A stretch of 55,682 bases of DNA from positions 1 to 55,682 of the forward strand of contig NZ_NMQV01000018.1 of assembly GCF_002234375.1 (NCBI RefSeq). Reading direction: 5' to 3'. The notes beneath the pieces are model-generated. The model was given only the letters and a program-made list of their open reading frames with translations, was not told where the DNA came from and ran no database searches. Shown here piece by piece: positions 1-10,013 of this stretch (position 1 is its first letter; each line of letters starts with the position of its first letter). The DNA comes from Pseudomonas fluvialis. Lineage in GTDB: Bacteria; Pseudomonadota; Gammaproteobacteria; Pseudomonadales; Pseudomonadaceae. The translations under genes and the position numbers were made by a program.

Positions 1-25
1 TCTTCTTTGTGCGCGGGAAAAGAGC

Positions 26-904
26 ATGTCTGAGTCCCCCCTGATTGGCGCTAGTCATCTGCACTTGCCGGCCGGCCCTTGGCGTTCGCTACTCGACGGC
101 TTGTGTGACGTGCTGCCTGGGGTGGATCGCGCCACCTGGCTGGCTCGTCTGCAGCAAGGCAAGGTGCTTTTTCAGGGGCAGCCACTGGCTGTGGATAGCC
201 CCTATCGCGAAGGCATGCGCGTTGAGTATTTCCGCGAAGTAGTCAATGAGCGGGAGATTCCCTTTGCGGTGGAGATCCTGCACCACGACGAGCACTTGCT
301 GGTGGTCGACAAGCCGCATTTCCTGGCGGTGGCACCGGCCGGCCAGTGGGTCGAGCAGACCGTGCTGCGTCGCTTGCAGAGGCAACTGCAGCTGCCCGAG
401 CTGGTGCCGCTGCATCGTCTGGATCGCTTGACCGCAGGCGTCATGCTGCTGTCCTGCCAACGAAGCAGCCGAGATGCCTACCTGTCGCTGTTTCGTCAGC
501 AACGTATGCACAAGGTCTATGAAGCCGTTGCCGGCCCTTTGCCAGGGCTGGCCTGGCCTTATCAGGCGGCGCATTGCCTGCAGCCGGGCGAGCCGTTCTT
601 TCGTATGCAGGCGGTCAGTGGGCCGGCCAATGCCTGGACAACGCTGCAGGTACTGGAGCGGGGTAGCGCCTACTGGCGTTATCGACTGCAGCCGCAAACC
701 GGCCGCAAACACCAGCTACGCGTGCAGATGGCGGCGCTTGGCGCACCCTTGCGCCATGATCCGCTGTACCCGCAGTTGCAGGCACACGACGCAGATGACT
801 TCACCCAGCCGTTGCAGTTGCTGGCCCGCAGCCTGCATTTCGACGATCCGCTCAGCGGGCTACCCCGGCATTTCCTCAGCCAGCGGCAATTGTTGCCGCT
901 GTAG
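26..904 (+). CDS. RluA-family pseudouridine synthase
   Basis: The 292-residue product is an RNA pseudouridine synthase, which isomerises uridine to pseudouridine in rRNA or tRNA in the cytoplasm. The family signature HRLDRLTAG is visible at about residues 130-138, with Asp133 the expected catalytic nucleophile. The RluA-type core runs from about residue 83 (ILHHDEHLLVVDKP) to 260, including the late motif QTGRKHQLRVQM. An S4-like N-terminal segment (DRATWLARLQQGKVLFQG, about 34-51) is plausible. The ATG at 26 follows a purine-rich stretch (GGGAAAAGAG). The 3' end overlaps the convergent recD by 29 bp. The exact RNA target (RluA, RluC or TruC-like) cannot be decided from sequence alone. Confidence 0.9.
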   Translation: MSESPLIGASHLHLPAGPWRSLLDGLCDVLPGVDRATWLARLQQGKVLFQGQPLAVDSPYREGMRVEYFREVVNEREIPFAVEILHHDEHLLVVDKPHFLAVAPAGQWVEQTVLRRLQRQLQLPELVPLHRLDRLTAGVMLLSCQRSSRDAYLSLFRQQRMHKVYEAVAGPLPGLAWPYQAAHCLQPGEPFFRMQAVSGPANAWTTLQVLERGSAYWRYRLQPQTGRKHQLRVQMAALGAPLRHDPLYPQLQAHDADDFTQPLQLLARSLHFDDPLSGLPRHFLSQRQLLPL

Positions 905-2933
905 CCTGGCGCAGTGCGTCGAGCAGGCCACTGTGGCGTTGTACGCGGCGCTGGATGGCCTGCTCGAAGACTGCCGGATGGCTCTCGATCAGCGTGAAGT
1001 GCTCACGGGCACGGGTGATCCCGGTATAGATCAGCTCGCGGGTCAGTACCGGGTTGAGCGTGTCGGGCAGCAGCAGGGCGCAGTGGGCGAACTCGGAGCC
1101 CTGGGATTTATGCACGGTCATCGCATATACGGTTTCCACGGCACTCAGCCGGCTGGGCAGGACAATGCGCAGTCCCTGCTGGCCGTCGTTGCGTGGAAAC
1201 ACTACGCGCAACACCTGGCGTGACGGGGTTGTGCTGTCCGGCATACACAGGGCGATACCGATGTCGCCATTCATCAGCCCGAGGTTGTAGTCATTGCGCG
1301 TAACCATGACCGGCCGCCCCTCGTACCAACCCTGGTCGCTGTCCAGCAGGCCGCGCTGCAGCAGCGCAGCGGCAATCTGCGTGTTCAGACCTTCCACGCC
1401 CCACGGGCCCTGGCGCAGTGCGCAGAGCAACTGGAACTGCTCGAAGGCCGCCAGCACCTGGCGTGCCCAGTGCAGCCAGGCGGAGGGCTGGTCAGCTGTC
1501 TCGACAGACGGACGCTGCTGCTGCATGACCTGCAGGTAATGGGCATAGCCAAGCGCCGCGCCATGGCCATCCAGCAACAGCTGTGCGAGTGCCTGCTGCT
1601 GGCTGCCGTGCAGGCGCAACACCTGCAGGTCTGCGGCTGGGCTGGCGAGGATCTGCCGTGCGTCTGCAGCATTGCCCTGATTGACGGCGCGCGCCAACTG
1701 GCCAATGCCGGAGTGGCCGGCAAAGCGCCGTGAGTGACGCAGCATCAGGGTGTGCTGGGCCAGCGGTTGGGCCTGGGCGCTGCCAGGGCGCAGTTGCGGA
1801 TCGTCCAGTCGTTCGCCACTGACCTGCTCCAGCCAGTGCTGCAGGTCGGCGGCGTAGTAGCCGTGTTCGGCATCGCGACACAGGTCGCCGAGCAGTGCGC
1901 CGGCTTCCACGGATGCCAGCTGGTCCTTGTCTCCGAGCAGGATCAGGCGGGCAGTGGCGGGCAGGGCATCGAGCAGGCAGGCCATCATTTCCAGGTCGAT
2001 CATCGAGGCTTCATCGACGACCAGGACATCCAGCGCCAGCGGATTGCCAGCGTGATGACGGAAATGCCGAGTGTCCGGCAAGCTGCCGAGCAGGCGATGC
2101 AGGGTGGTGACCACGCGCGGGATCAGTTCGCGCACCGCCTCGCTGACCGGCAAGGCGGCGACCTGGGCGCCGATAGATTCGCTGAGACGCGCCGCGGCTT
2201 TGCCGGTCGGTGCGGCCAGCTGGATGCGCAATGGCTGGCCGGCTTGCAGGGCGGCTTCCTGGAGCAGGGCCAGCAGGCGCACCACGCTGGTGGTCTTGCC
2301 GGTACCCGGCCCACCAGTGATCAGGCTGAAGGCACTGCGTGCCGCCAGCGCGCAGGCCACTTTCTGCCAGTCGCAGAGGCGTTTGCCGTGTTGCTCGGGC
2401 GGGCTGCTGAACAGCTCCTGCAGACGCATGGAGAAGGTTGCGGGGAGGGCCTGCTGGCGGGGCAGGCGGGCGGCGATCTGCTCGGCCACAGTCTGCTCGT
2501 AGTTCCAGTAGCGGCGCAGGTAGAGGCGCTGGCCATCCAGTACCAGCGGGCTGTTGCCGGCCTCTGCCGTACCGGCCAGGGGGCTCTGCTGCAGGCTGCT
2601 CAGCCAGTCGTCGAGGCTGATCTGTTGCAGCAGGCGGGCCGGCGGCAGTGTGCTGGCGGAGGGATTGACCGACAGCCCGAGGCCCGGTTCGGCCAGGCAG
2701 GCGGCCAGGTCCAGGCAGACATGGCCGTGACCGAGTTGCAGGCTGCTCAGCGCCGCACCGAGCAACAGCAGTGGCGGGCTGTGCGGGTCCAGTTCCACAC
2801 AGAAACGCGCCAGCGCGACGTCCAGTACACGCAGCCAGCCCTCGCCCTGCCAGCTGCCGAGCAGCGCCAGCATGGCCTGGCGGTCGTGCAGTGCCGGGTC
2901 ATGGGCAGACAGCAGGGACAGTTGTTGACTCAT
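876..2933 (-). CDS. recD: RecD, exodeoxyribonuclease V alpha subunit
   Basis: RecD is the 5'-3' helicase motor of RecBCD, which processes double-strand breaks and degrades linear foreign DNA. The 685-residue product is of normal family length. It has a superfamily 1B Walker A (GGPGTGKTT, about residue 207), a Walker B DEAS motif (VLVVDEASMIDLEMM), the motif LILLGDKDQLASVEAGA, and a C-terminal UvrD-like segment (AMTVHKSQGSEF and ITRARE). The start ATG at 2933 overlaps the stop of recB by four bases (ATGA), so the two are translationally coupled. Its 3' end overlaps the convergent pseudouridine synthase gene. Confidence 0.97.
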   Translation of the reverse strand: MSQQLSLLSAHDPALHDRQAMLALLGSWQGEGWLRVLDVALARFCVELDPHSPPLLLLGAALSSLQLGHGHVCLDLAACLAEPGLGLSVNPSASTLPPARLLQQISLDDWLSSLQQSPLAGTAEAGNSPLVLDGQRLYLRRYWNYEQTVAEQIAARLPRQQALPATFSMRLQELFSSPPEQHGKRLCDWQKVACALAARSAFSLITGGPGTGKTTSVVRLLALLQEAALQAGQPLRIQLAAPTGKAAARLSESIGAQVAALPVSEAVRELIPRVVTTLHRLLGSLPDTRHFRHHAGNPLALDVLVVDEASMIDLEMMACLLDALPATARLILLGDKDQLASVEAGALLGDLCRDAEHGYYAADLQHWLEQVSGERLDDPQLRPGSAQAQPLAQHTLMLRHSRRFAGHSGIGQLARAVNQGNAADARQILASPAADLQVLRLHGSQQQALAQLLLDGHGAALGYAHYLQVMQQQRPSVETADQPSAWLHWARQVLAAFEQFQLLCALRQGPWGVEGLNTQIAAALLQRGLLDSDQGWYEGRPVMVTRNDYNLGLMNGDIGIALCMPDSTTPSRQVLRVVFPRNDGQQGLRIVLPSRLSAVETVYAMTVHKSQGSEFAHCALLLPDTLNPVLTRELIYTGITRAREHFTLIESHPAVFEQAIQRRVQRHSGLLDALRQATAATIAAG

Positions 2934-5900
2934 CGGCTGCGCTCCTTGTGCTGGCCACGAAACAGCTCATCCAGGGCATCGAGCAGGGCTTGCGGCGGTC
3001 GGTCGAGAAACAGCCCCTGGCTTGGCGCTGCCTGGCCACGCAGGAACAGATAGAGCGCGCCCCCCATGTGCTGCGCGTACTGGTAGTCGGGCAGGCGCAG
3101 CTGCAACTGGCGGTGCAGGGCCAGCAGGTAGAGCGCGTATTGCAGGTCGTAGCGCTGTTCGAGGATGCACGCCTGCATGGCTTGCGGGCTATAGGCGCTG
3201 TCGTCCTCGCCCAGCCAGTTGGATTTGTAGTCGGCCAGGTAATAGCGTCCCTGGTGTTCGAACACCAGGTCGATGAAGCCCTTGAACAGGCCGTTGAGGC
3301 GCTCGCGGCTGAGCGCCGGGCGTGGTTCGCCGGGCAGGATGTACTGGCGCACCAGGGTATCCAGTTGCTGCACCTCGACCTGCTGCACGGCCAGCCAGAA
3401 CTCCAGCTCGGCCTGGTAGTGTTGCAGTTGGCAGAGTGCGACCTGCGCGCCGCCGGGCAATGCCTGTGGACGCTGCAGCAGGGCCAGCAGCCAGTCGCTG
3501 AGCGGGTCGATCCAGGCTTGCAGGTCACGCAGCTGGCAGCGCCGGGCGATCAGTTCGCGCAACTGCCCGGGTTGCCCGGCGAGCTGGGCAAAGCCTTCCT
3601 CGGCCGCCATCTCCAGCAGGCCATGGAGGAAGGTGCCGGGGTTGGGGCCGCGCGGGAAGGCATGCAGGCTACCCGCGCGGCCGCCCGGCTGTGCAGGACT
3701 GGCCGGCTGGTGCAGATCACGGGCCTTTTCCTCGCGTGCGCTGTCGGCGGCCAGCGCACTGCCGGGTGTTTCCTCGTGGTAGTGCAGGGCACTGTAGGAG
3801 GCAATCCACCAGTGTTCGGCCGCCGCGCGCGGCGGTACGCGCCAGTGCAGGTCGGGCAGCGTCGCGCCGTGCTGTTGCAGCGGACGGTCATTGGGCGGCG
3901 GGGCGTTCTGCAGGTCGCAATACGGCAGGGCCTGCTGCGCCTGCAGCCAGTCGAGCAACTGGCTGCTGTTGTCCAGGCGGGCTCCACCGCCCAGCAGGTA
4001 GCCGAGCGCCGAGCGTTCCAGGCGCGAGCCCCTGGCGTTGCCCTGGGTGATGTCGGCAATGCCCAGCCAGCAACTGTGCCGAGCGCGGGTCAGGGCGACG
4101 TAGAGCAGGCGCAGGTCTTCGGCGAGGCGTTGCTGATCGGCTTCTTGCAACACCTCATCATTCACGTCCAGTTGCAGACGGCGCTGTTCGCCATCGTGCA
4201 GGTACACCGGCTGGCGGGCGTCGACGGCGCGGAAGCTGCAGATGAACGGCAGAAATACCAGCGGGTATTCCAGACCCTTGGACTTGTGGATGGTCACCAC
4301 GCGTACCAGCGCTTCGTCGCTTTCCAGGCGCAGCACCTGTTCATCGGCGTTGCCAGCCTGGCCGGCCAGCAGCTCCTGCAGGTGGCGCAGCAAGGCCTGT
4401 TCGCCATCCAGTTCGCGGGCGGCACGCTGCAGCAGCTCGGCCAGGTGCAGCAGGTTGGTCAATACCCGTTCGCCGTCACTGCGGCGCATCAGTTGTTGTG
4501 GCAGGGCGAAGTCATGCAGCAACTGGCGCAACATCGGCAGCACGCCCTGGCGTTGCCAGCGCTGGCGATAGTCGCGGAACTGCATGACGCGCGCTTCCCA
4601 CTGCTGCTCATCCTGATTGAGTTGCTCCAGGTTGCTCAGCGACAGGCCGAGGGTGCGGCTGGCCAGCGCGGCGCGCAGCAGGCGCTCCTGGTCCGGCTCG
4701 GCGCAGGCGCGCAGCCACAGCAGCAGGTCGCCGGCTTCCGGGCTGGCGAACACCGAGTCCTTGTCCGACAGGTAGACACTGCGTACCTGACGGGCGGCCA
4801 GGGCGCGGCGAATGGCCTGGGCTTCCTTGAGGTCGCGTACCAGCACGGCAATGTCGCTGGGCTGCAGGGCGTGCAGCTGCCCGTCGCGGAGAAAGCCGGC
4901 CTGCCCCTGGCGTGCCAGGTTGAGCAGCCGGGTGATTTCGCTGGCGGCACTCTCGGCCAGCGCCTGGCGGTACTTACCGGCACTCAGTGGCTGCTCGCTG
5001 GGCCACAGGCGCAGTTGCAGCGCGGCTGGGGTCTGCCCCTCGACCTGCCAGATTTCGCGGCGACCCTCGGCCTTGACCGGCTGGAAGGGCAGCGGGTTGT
5101 CGGCGCCGTTGCGGAACAGGAAGGCGCCCCGGCTGTCCGGGCGCTGTTCGGCGGCGAGAAACAGCCGGTTGACCGCCTCGACCATGGCCTCGCTGGAGCG
5201 GTAGTTGGTATCCAGGTGGTAATGCCGGCCTGTGGTGGCAGCCCGTGCGCGCAGGTAGGTGTGGATGTCCGCACCGCGGAAGGCGTAGATCGCCTGCTTG
5301 GGATCACCGATCAGCAACAGGCCGCGCTCGGCCTGTGTGTCGTGCAGCGGGTAGACGCGGGCGAACAGGCGATATTGCAGCGGGTCGGTGTCCTGGAATT
5401 CGTCGATCAGCGCCACCGGAAACTGCCGGCCGATCAGCTCGGCCAGGCGCTGGCCGTTGTCGCCGTGCAAAGCCTGGTCGAGGCGGCTGAGCATGTCGTC
5501 GAAGCCCATTTCCGCCCGCTGCCGCTTGGCTTCGGCAAAGCCTGCGCACACCCAGGCCGCCGCGTGCTGCAGGGCCTGGCGGTGCGGGCCGGCCAGCGCC
5601 TGCAGGCGTGCCGGCAGGTGGCTCAGCGCATCCAGCGCCGGGTGCGCCGGTGGCTCGCCCTGTTTCCACACCTCGGCCAGGCCCTGCGGGGTGAGGCGCT
5701 TGAAGCCGGTATCCAGGCGCAGTTCGCGCGCCTCACCCTGCGCCCAGTCGCGCAGGCGATCCAGCCAGGGCTGGTAGTACTGGGCACGCAGCTTGCGGGC
5801 ATCGACCTGCTTGTCGGCCACCGCCTGGTCGAGCAGTTGCTGCAGCTCATCGACCCACTGCGACCAGGGCGCCTTGAGCTCGGCAAGGGCCTGCTGCTGC

Positions 5901-6565
5901 TCGCTCAGGGTGGCCTCCAGCAGGCTGTGCAGCGACTGCTGCGGCGCCGCGCCGGCCTCGTCGAGCAGCGCCTGCAGCGCCGCCCGCAAGCCATCCGGGC
6001 TGCCCCAGGCCTGCATCACCCACTGCAAGGTCTGGCCGTGCAACGGGTAGCAGTGCAGGCGCCAGTAGTCGCGCACCACCTCGGCGAGCAGCTCGCTGTG
6101 GTCGGTCTGCAACTGCTGGGTGAACAGGCTGCCGCTGTCGAAGGCATGCTCGCGCAGCATGCGCTGGCACCAACTGTGAATGGTCGAGATGGCCGCCTCG
6201 TCCATCCACTGGGCGGCGCTGTCCAGGCGTTGCGCGCAGTCGGCCCAGGCCTCGCGTGGATAATCGGCGCGCAGCAGACGCAGCAGCGGGTCGCCGGCCT
6301 GCTCGTCGCGGAAGGCCTGCGCCGCCTCCACCAGGCGGTTGCGGATACGTTCACGCAGCTCGCGGGTGGCGGCGTCGGTGAAGGTCACCACGAGGATTTC
6401 CGGGGGCAGCAGCGGCCGGGCGAACGCCTGCGCGCCGCCATGCCCGAGCACCAGGCGCAGGTACAGGGCGGAGATGGTGTAAGTCTTGCCGGTGCCGGCG
6501 CTGGCTTCGATGAGCCGGCTGCCATACAGCGGAAAATCCAGGGCGAGGGGACGGGCGGCGCTCAT
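2930..6565 (-). CDS. recB: RecB, exodeoxyribonuclease V beta subunit
   Basis: RecB is the 3'-5' helicase and the only nuclease of RecBCD. The 1211-residue protein shows Walker A near the N-terminus (EASAGTGKTYTISALYLRL, about residues 17-35), helicase motifs ALIDEFQDTDPLQYRLF and LIGDPKQAIYAFRGAD, and LLYVALTRARH. The C-terminal nuclease domain contains the active-site signature LADYKSNWLG, with the essential Asp and Lys. An AGGAG-type ribosome site precedes the ATG at 6565, which overlaps the recC stop by four bases. The order recC-recB-recD without an intervening ptrA gene is the arrangement known in Pseudomonas. Confidence 0.97.
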   Translation of the reverse strand: MSAARPLALDFPLYGSRLIEASAGTGKTYTISALYLRLVLGHGGAQAFARPLLPPEILVVTFTDAATRELRERIRNRLVEAAQAFRDEQAGDPLLRLLRADYPREAWADCAQRLDSAAQWMDEAAISTIHSWCQRMLREHAFDSGSLFTQQLQTDHSELLAEVVRDYWRLHCYPLHGQTLQWVMQAWGSPDGLRAALQALLDEAGAAPQQSLHSLLEATLSEQQQALAELKAPWSQWVDELQQLLDQAVADKQVDARKLRAQYYQPWLDRLRDWAQGEARELRLDTGFKRLTPQGLAEVWKQGEPPAHPALDALSHLPARLQALAGPHRQALQHAAAWVCAGFAEAKRQRAEMGFDDMLSRLDQALHGDNGQRLAELIGRQFPVALIDEFQDTDPLQYRLFARVYPLHDTQAERGLLLIGDPKQAIYAFRGADIHTYLRARAATTGRHYHLDTNYRSSEAMVEAVNRLFLAAEQRPDSRGAFLFRNGADNPLPFQPVKAEGRREIWQVEGQTPAALQLRLWPSEQPLSAGKYRQALAESAASEITRLLNLARQGQAGFLRDGQLHALQPSDIAVLVRDLKEAQAIRRALAARQVRSVYLSDKDSVFASPEAGDLLLWLRACAEPDQERLLRAALASRTLGLSLSNLEQLNQDEQQWEARVMQFRDYRQRWQRQGVLPMLRQLLHDFALPQQLMRRSDGERVLTNLLHLAELLQRAARELDGEQALLRHLQELLAGQAGNADEQVLRLESDEALVRVVTIHKSKGLEYPLVFLPFICSFRAVDARQPVYLHDGEQRRLQLDVNDEVLQEADQQRLAEDLRLLYVALTRARHSCWLGIADITQGNARGSRLERSALGYLLGGGARLDNSSQLLDWLQAQQALPYCDLQNAPPPNDRPLQQHGATLPDLHWRVPPRAAAEHWWIASYSALHYHEETPGSALAADSAREEKARDLHQPASPAQPGGRAGSLHAFPRGPNPGTFLHGLLEMAAEEGFAQLAGQPGQLRELIARRCQLRDLQAWIDPLSDWLLALLQRPQALPGGAQVALCQLQHYQAELEFWLAVQQVEVQQLDTLVRQYILPGEPRPALSRERLNGLFKGFIDLVFEHQGRYYLADYKSNWLGEDDSAYSPQAMQACILEQRYDLQYALYLLALHRQLQLRLPDYQYAQHMGGALYLFLRGQAAPSQGLFLDRPPQALLDALDELFRGQHKERSR

Positions 6566-9500
6566 GGGTGCTCCTCGCGGTGCTCGTCGATAACCCGGAA
6601 GGCGCTGCCCAGCCGCTGGTAGAGGCTCGTCGCCAGCCCGGCAAACTCACCGCTGGCGGTCAGCGCGGCGAAGTCCGGGTAGTGGCGTGCCAGGCAGGCG
6701 CTCTGCTGGCACTCGCCGGTCAGCTGGTAGCCGCCTTCGTAGGCTTGTTGCGCGGCCGCCTGCGCCTTGTCCGGCGCATCGGCCTGCAGCCAGGCTATGG
6801 CGCTGTTGATGGCCACCGGCAGGGGTTGCTGCAGGCCCTGTTGCCAGGCCTGCAGCCAGTCGTGCAGTTGCGCGCGGGCCGCGTCGCTCGGCAGCGGCTC
6901 GGCGAGCAGGCTGACATCCTCGGCGACCAGCAGGCTGTGCAGGGGCAGGCCCTGCGCGCAGGCCAGCACATGCGTGACCCAGGGGCGCAGCAGGCGATGC
7001 CATTTCCATTGCTTGCCGCGTGCCAGACCGCCGGCCTGCAGTTCGATGCGCGCCAGTTGCGCATCGTCGCTGCGTCCGCGCAGGCCGCTCAGCCAGCCCT
7101 GCAGGCTGAGCGGGGGAACGTCCAGGTGCAGCGGGCGGGCACTGTCCTCACGCTGTGGCCAGGCCTGGCAGAGCGCCTGGTAACGGGCCAGTTGCTCGGG
7201 CAGGCGGGCCTGCAGCTGTTCGCGCAATTGCTCGCCAAAACCGGCCAGCGGCAGCAGGCCGCTGCGTTGCAGAACGGCGGCCTGCTCGGCGAGCGCCTGC
7301 TGTACGGCCTGCGGCCCCTGTTCCAGTGCCTGGCTGGCGACCTGCAGGAGGTGGCTGTGCAGCTGGTGTTGCTGCAGACCGTCGAGCAGGAAGGGCTCGT
7401 CGTCGCTGAGGTCCTGGCGTTGCTCGTCGAGGAACACCTTGAGCCGCTGGTTGAAGAAATACTTCACCGGATCGCGCAGGAATGCCTGCAGCTGCTCGGG
7501 ACTCAGGGTGTCCTGCTCGCTCGGCGGCAGTGCGTCGTCGGTGACTGCGCTGGCCGGCTGGTAGAGCGCCGCCCACTCGTGGGCATGGCTGAACAGGCCG
7601 GCGTCGCTGCCATTGAAATAGCGCCGGCTGAAGGGTTGCAGCGGATGCTCCTGGGTCAGCGCGTCGAGCAACTCGCCGCTGCCGTCAAGCCGCCAGGCAT
7701 TCTGCAGGTGGTCGCGCAGCTGGCCGATCAGCACCGACGGCGGGCGTTCGCTGTTGTCGCGAATGCTCCGTCCGACCCAGCTGATGTACAGCTGCTCACG
7801 GGCCGCCAGCAGGGCTTCGAGGAGCAGGTAGCGGTCGTCTTCGCGGCGCGAGCGGTCGCCTGGGCGGTAGTCGCCGGCCATCAGATCAAAGTCCAGGCGC
7901 AGGGTGCTGCGCGGGTAGTCGCCATCGTTCATGCCGAGCAGGCAGACCACCCGGAAGGGGATGGCGCGCATGGGCATCAGCGTGCAGAAATTCACGGCGC
8001 CGCTGAGGAAGCGCTGGCCGAGCTTGCCCTGCTCGAGCAGGCCCAGCCAGGCCTCGCGGACCACGGCCAGCGGCAGCGGCTCGTCCAGCTGCACTGCCGT
8101 GGTCAGCTCCAGCCAGTCTTCGAGGGCCTGGCGCAGCTTGAGCAGCAAGCCCTGGTCGTGCTCGTCCTGGGCGCTGAAGCAGTTATCCAGCAGCTGGCCG
8201 AGGCACTGCCCCCAGGCGCTGGCGGGCTGCGCCTGGGCCAGTTGCTGGTGCAGCTGGTCGAGGGTGTCGAGCAGTTGCAGCAGCGGGCCGATCAGCACGG
8301 CGTCCAGCCCGCCGATCTCGTCGTAGGGCTCGATCTCGCCATACGCCTGGCCCTGGCCCACGGCATAGCCGAGGAGCATGCGGCGCAGGCCGAAGCGCCA
8401 GGTGTTCTGCTCCAGCCCTTCGGGCAGGCCGCGCTCGGCACGTCGCCGGGCGTCCAGGCCCCAGCGGATGCCGGCGCCGCGAATCCAGCGCTGCAGGGTC
8501 GCCAGGTCAGCCTCGGCGATGGCGAAGCGGGCGCGCAGCGCCGGCACGTCGAGCAGGTCGAGCACTTCGCTGACCCCCAGGCGACTGTCGGGCAGGCGCA
8601 GCAGGTGTTCCAGGGCGATCAGCAGCGGCTCCTGGCCGCGCGCCTGCTGGTCGGCCAGGGTGAAGGGAATGTAGCGCGGGTCGTGGCGCTCGTACTGGCC
8701 GAACACCGCCTGGATCGACGCGGCGTAGCTGTCGATGTCCGGCAGCATGACGATGATGTCGCGCGGGCGCAGGCTGGGGTCGGCGGCAAAGCGGGCGAGC
8801 AGCTGGTCGTGGAGGATTTCCACTTCGCGCTGGGCGCTGTGCGCCAGGTGAAAGCGCAGCGAATGGTCAGTGTCCGGGCAGACCGCCGGCCACTGCGCGC
8901 GGCTTTCGGCAAGGCTGCGCAGGTTGAGGATGTCGTCCTGCAACTGGCCGAGCAGATGGCTGCAGTCACCGGCACTGAACAGGTCGATGCGCTGCCCGCA
9001 GGCGCTGAAGTGCGCGCGGTAGGCGTCCGGCTCGTCATAGCGGTCGAGCAGGTTGATGTAGTCACGGCCCTGCTTGCCCCAGGCGGCGAGCAGAGGGTGG
9101 CCGACCCCGCTGGCCGGGCGTTGCAGCTGGCGGCGGTAGGCGTGGCGCAGCAGGTCCTTGTCGGCAACGATGTCGCCCCAGTAGTGCTGGCAGGGGTTGT
9201 GGACGCACAGCAGCACCTGGCTGAAGCGCGACAGCGCGGCCAGCGCCTCGACCATCTGTGCCGGCAGCGAAGAGATGCCGAATACCAGCACACGGCGCGG
9301 CAAGCCCGCCGGGCGCTCCTGCAGGTCGGCTAGCTGGGCGATGAAGCGTGGATGGACACCGGCGCGGCTGGCCGCCAGCTCGGCGCTGCCGACATCGGCG
9401 AGCAGGGCCCGCCAGAGTGCCGCCTGCCAGCGTGAATCGGCATCCAGCGGGCGGATGCCCTGGCGCGAGGTATGCAGCTGGTCGCGCCCGGCAGCCCAGT

Positions 9501-9975
9501 CCTGCAGCCAGTCGGCGCGATACACCTGGTACTGGTCGAACAGGTCGGCCAGCCGCTCGGCCAGCTGGTGGCGCTTGCGCAGGTCCTGGTCATCGGCGAG
9601 AAAGCGTCGCAGCGGGGCGAAACACGGCTCATCCAGCAGGCCGGGCAGCAGGCGCATCAGCCGCCAGGTCAGCGGCGCCTTGTCCAGCGGCGACTGGCGG
9701 GCAATGCTCGCGCTGCCCAGCACGTTGCGGTAGGTCTGCCAGAGAAAGCGTGCCGGCAGCTCGACCTGCACGGCGGCGGCAATGCCGGCGCGGTCTTCGG
9801 CGAGGGCCTGCTTGAGCCACTGGGCAATGCCGTTGCTCTGCACCAGCAGCACTTCGTTTTCCAGGGGATGCAAGGGGTAGCGGCGCATCCAGGTCAGCGC
9901 CAGTTCGCGCAATGCTTCCAGGTGGTTGCCATGGATCACCATGAAACCGGGCGTGAGTGCCTCGTCGTCGTGCAT
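6562..9975 (-). CDS. recC: RecC, exodeoxyribonuclease V gamma subunit
   Basis: RecC holds RecB and RecD together, splits the duplex and recognises Chi. The product is about 1137 residues from the chosen ATG at 9975. An open frame extends 29 codons further up, but the 9975 start is preceded by AAGGAA at good spacing and gives the typical N-terminus with MVIHGNHLEAL soon after it. Recognisable family segments include VEILHDQLLARFAADPSL, DIIVMLPDIDSYA and VVCLLGMNDGDYPR. The last is part of the inactive helicase-like fold of RecC. The 38-bp gap from the upstream methyltransferase gene suggests co-transcription. Confidence 0.95.
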   Translation of the reverse strand: MHDDEALTPGFMVIHGNHLEALRELALTWMRRYPLHPLENEVLLVQSNGIAQWLKQALAEDRAGIAAAVQVELPARFLWQTYRNVLGSASIARQSPLDKAPLTWRLMRLLPGLLDEPCFAPLRRFLADDQDLRKRHQLAERLADLFDQYQVYRADWLQDWAAGRDQLHTSRQGIRPLDADSRWQAALWRALLADVGSAELAASRAGVHPRFIAQLADLQERPAGLPRRVLVFGISSLPAQMVEALAALSRFSQVLLCVHNPCQHYWGDIVADKDLLRHAYRRQLQRPASGVGHPLLAAWGKQGRDYINLLDRYDEPDAYRAHFSACGQRIDLFSAGDCSHLLGQLQDDILNLRSLAESRAQWPAVCPDTDHSLRFHLAHSAQREVEILHDQLLARFAADPSLRPRDIIVMLPDIDSYAASIQAVFGQYERHDPRYIPFTLADQQARGQEPLLIALEHLLRLPDSRLGVSEVLDLLDVPALRARFAIAEADLATLQRWIRGAGIRWGLDARRRAERGLPEGLEQNTWRFGLRRMLLGYAVGQGQAYGEIEPYDEIGGLDAVLIGPLLQLLDTLDQLHQQLAQAQPASAWGQCLGQLLDNCFSAQDEHDQGLLLKLRQALEDWLELTTAVQLDEPLPLAVVREAWLGLLEQGKLGQRFLSGAVNFCTLMPMRAIPFRVVCLLGMNDGDYPRSTLRLDFDLMAGDYRPGDRSRREDDRYLLLEALLAAREQLYISWVGRSIRDNSERPPSVLIGQLRDHLQNAWRLDGSGELLDALTQEHPLQPFSRRYFNGSDAGLFSHAHEWAALYQPASAVTDDALPPSEQDTLSPEQLQAFLRDPVKYFFNQRLKVFLDEQRQDLSDDEPFLLDGLQQHQLHSHLLQVASQALEQGPQAVQQALAEQAAVLQRSGLLPLAGFGEQLREQLQARLPEQLARYQALCQAWPQREDSARPLHLDVPPLSLQGWLSGLRGRSDDAQLARIELQAGGLARGKQWKWHRLLRPWVTHVLACAQGLPLHSLLVAEDVSLLAEPLPSDAARAQLHDWLQAWQQGLQQPLPVAINSAIAWLQADAPDKAQAAAQQAYEGGYQLTGECQQSACLARHYPDFAALTASGEFAGLATSLYQRLGSAFRVIDEHREEHP

Positions 9976-10013
9976 CTTGGATTCCTTGCCGGTCGCCGCC
10001 GGCACAGCATACG

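Noticed and set aside
2771..6622. A 1283-codon open frame on the plus strand opposite recB, and similar long frames opposite recC, the acylase, fabY and ptsP
   Set aside because: They lie exactly antisense to well-recognised genes, have low-complexity Ala/Gln/Arg-rich translations with no known motif, and are expected from the high GC of the third codon positions.
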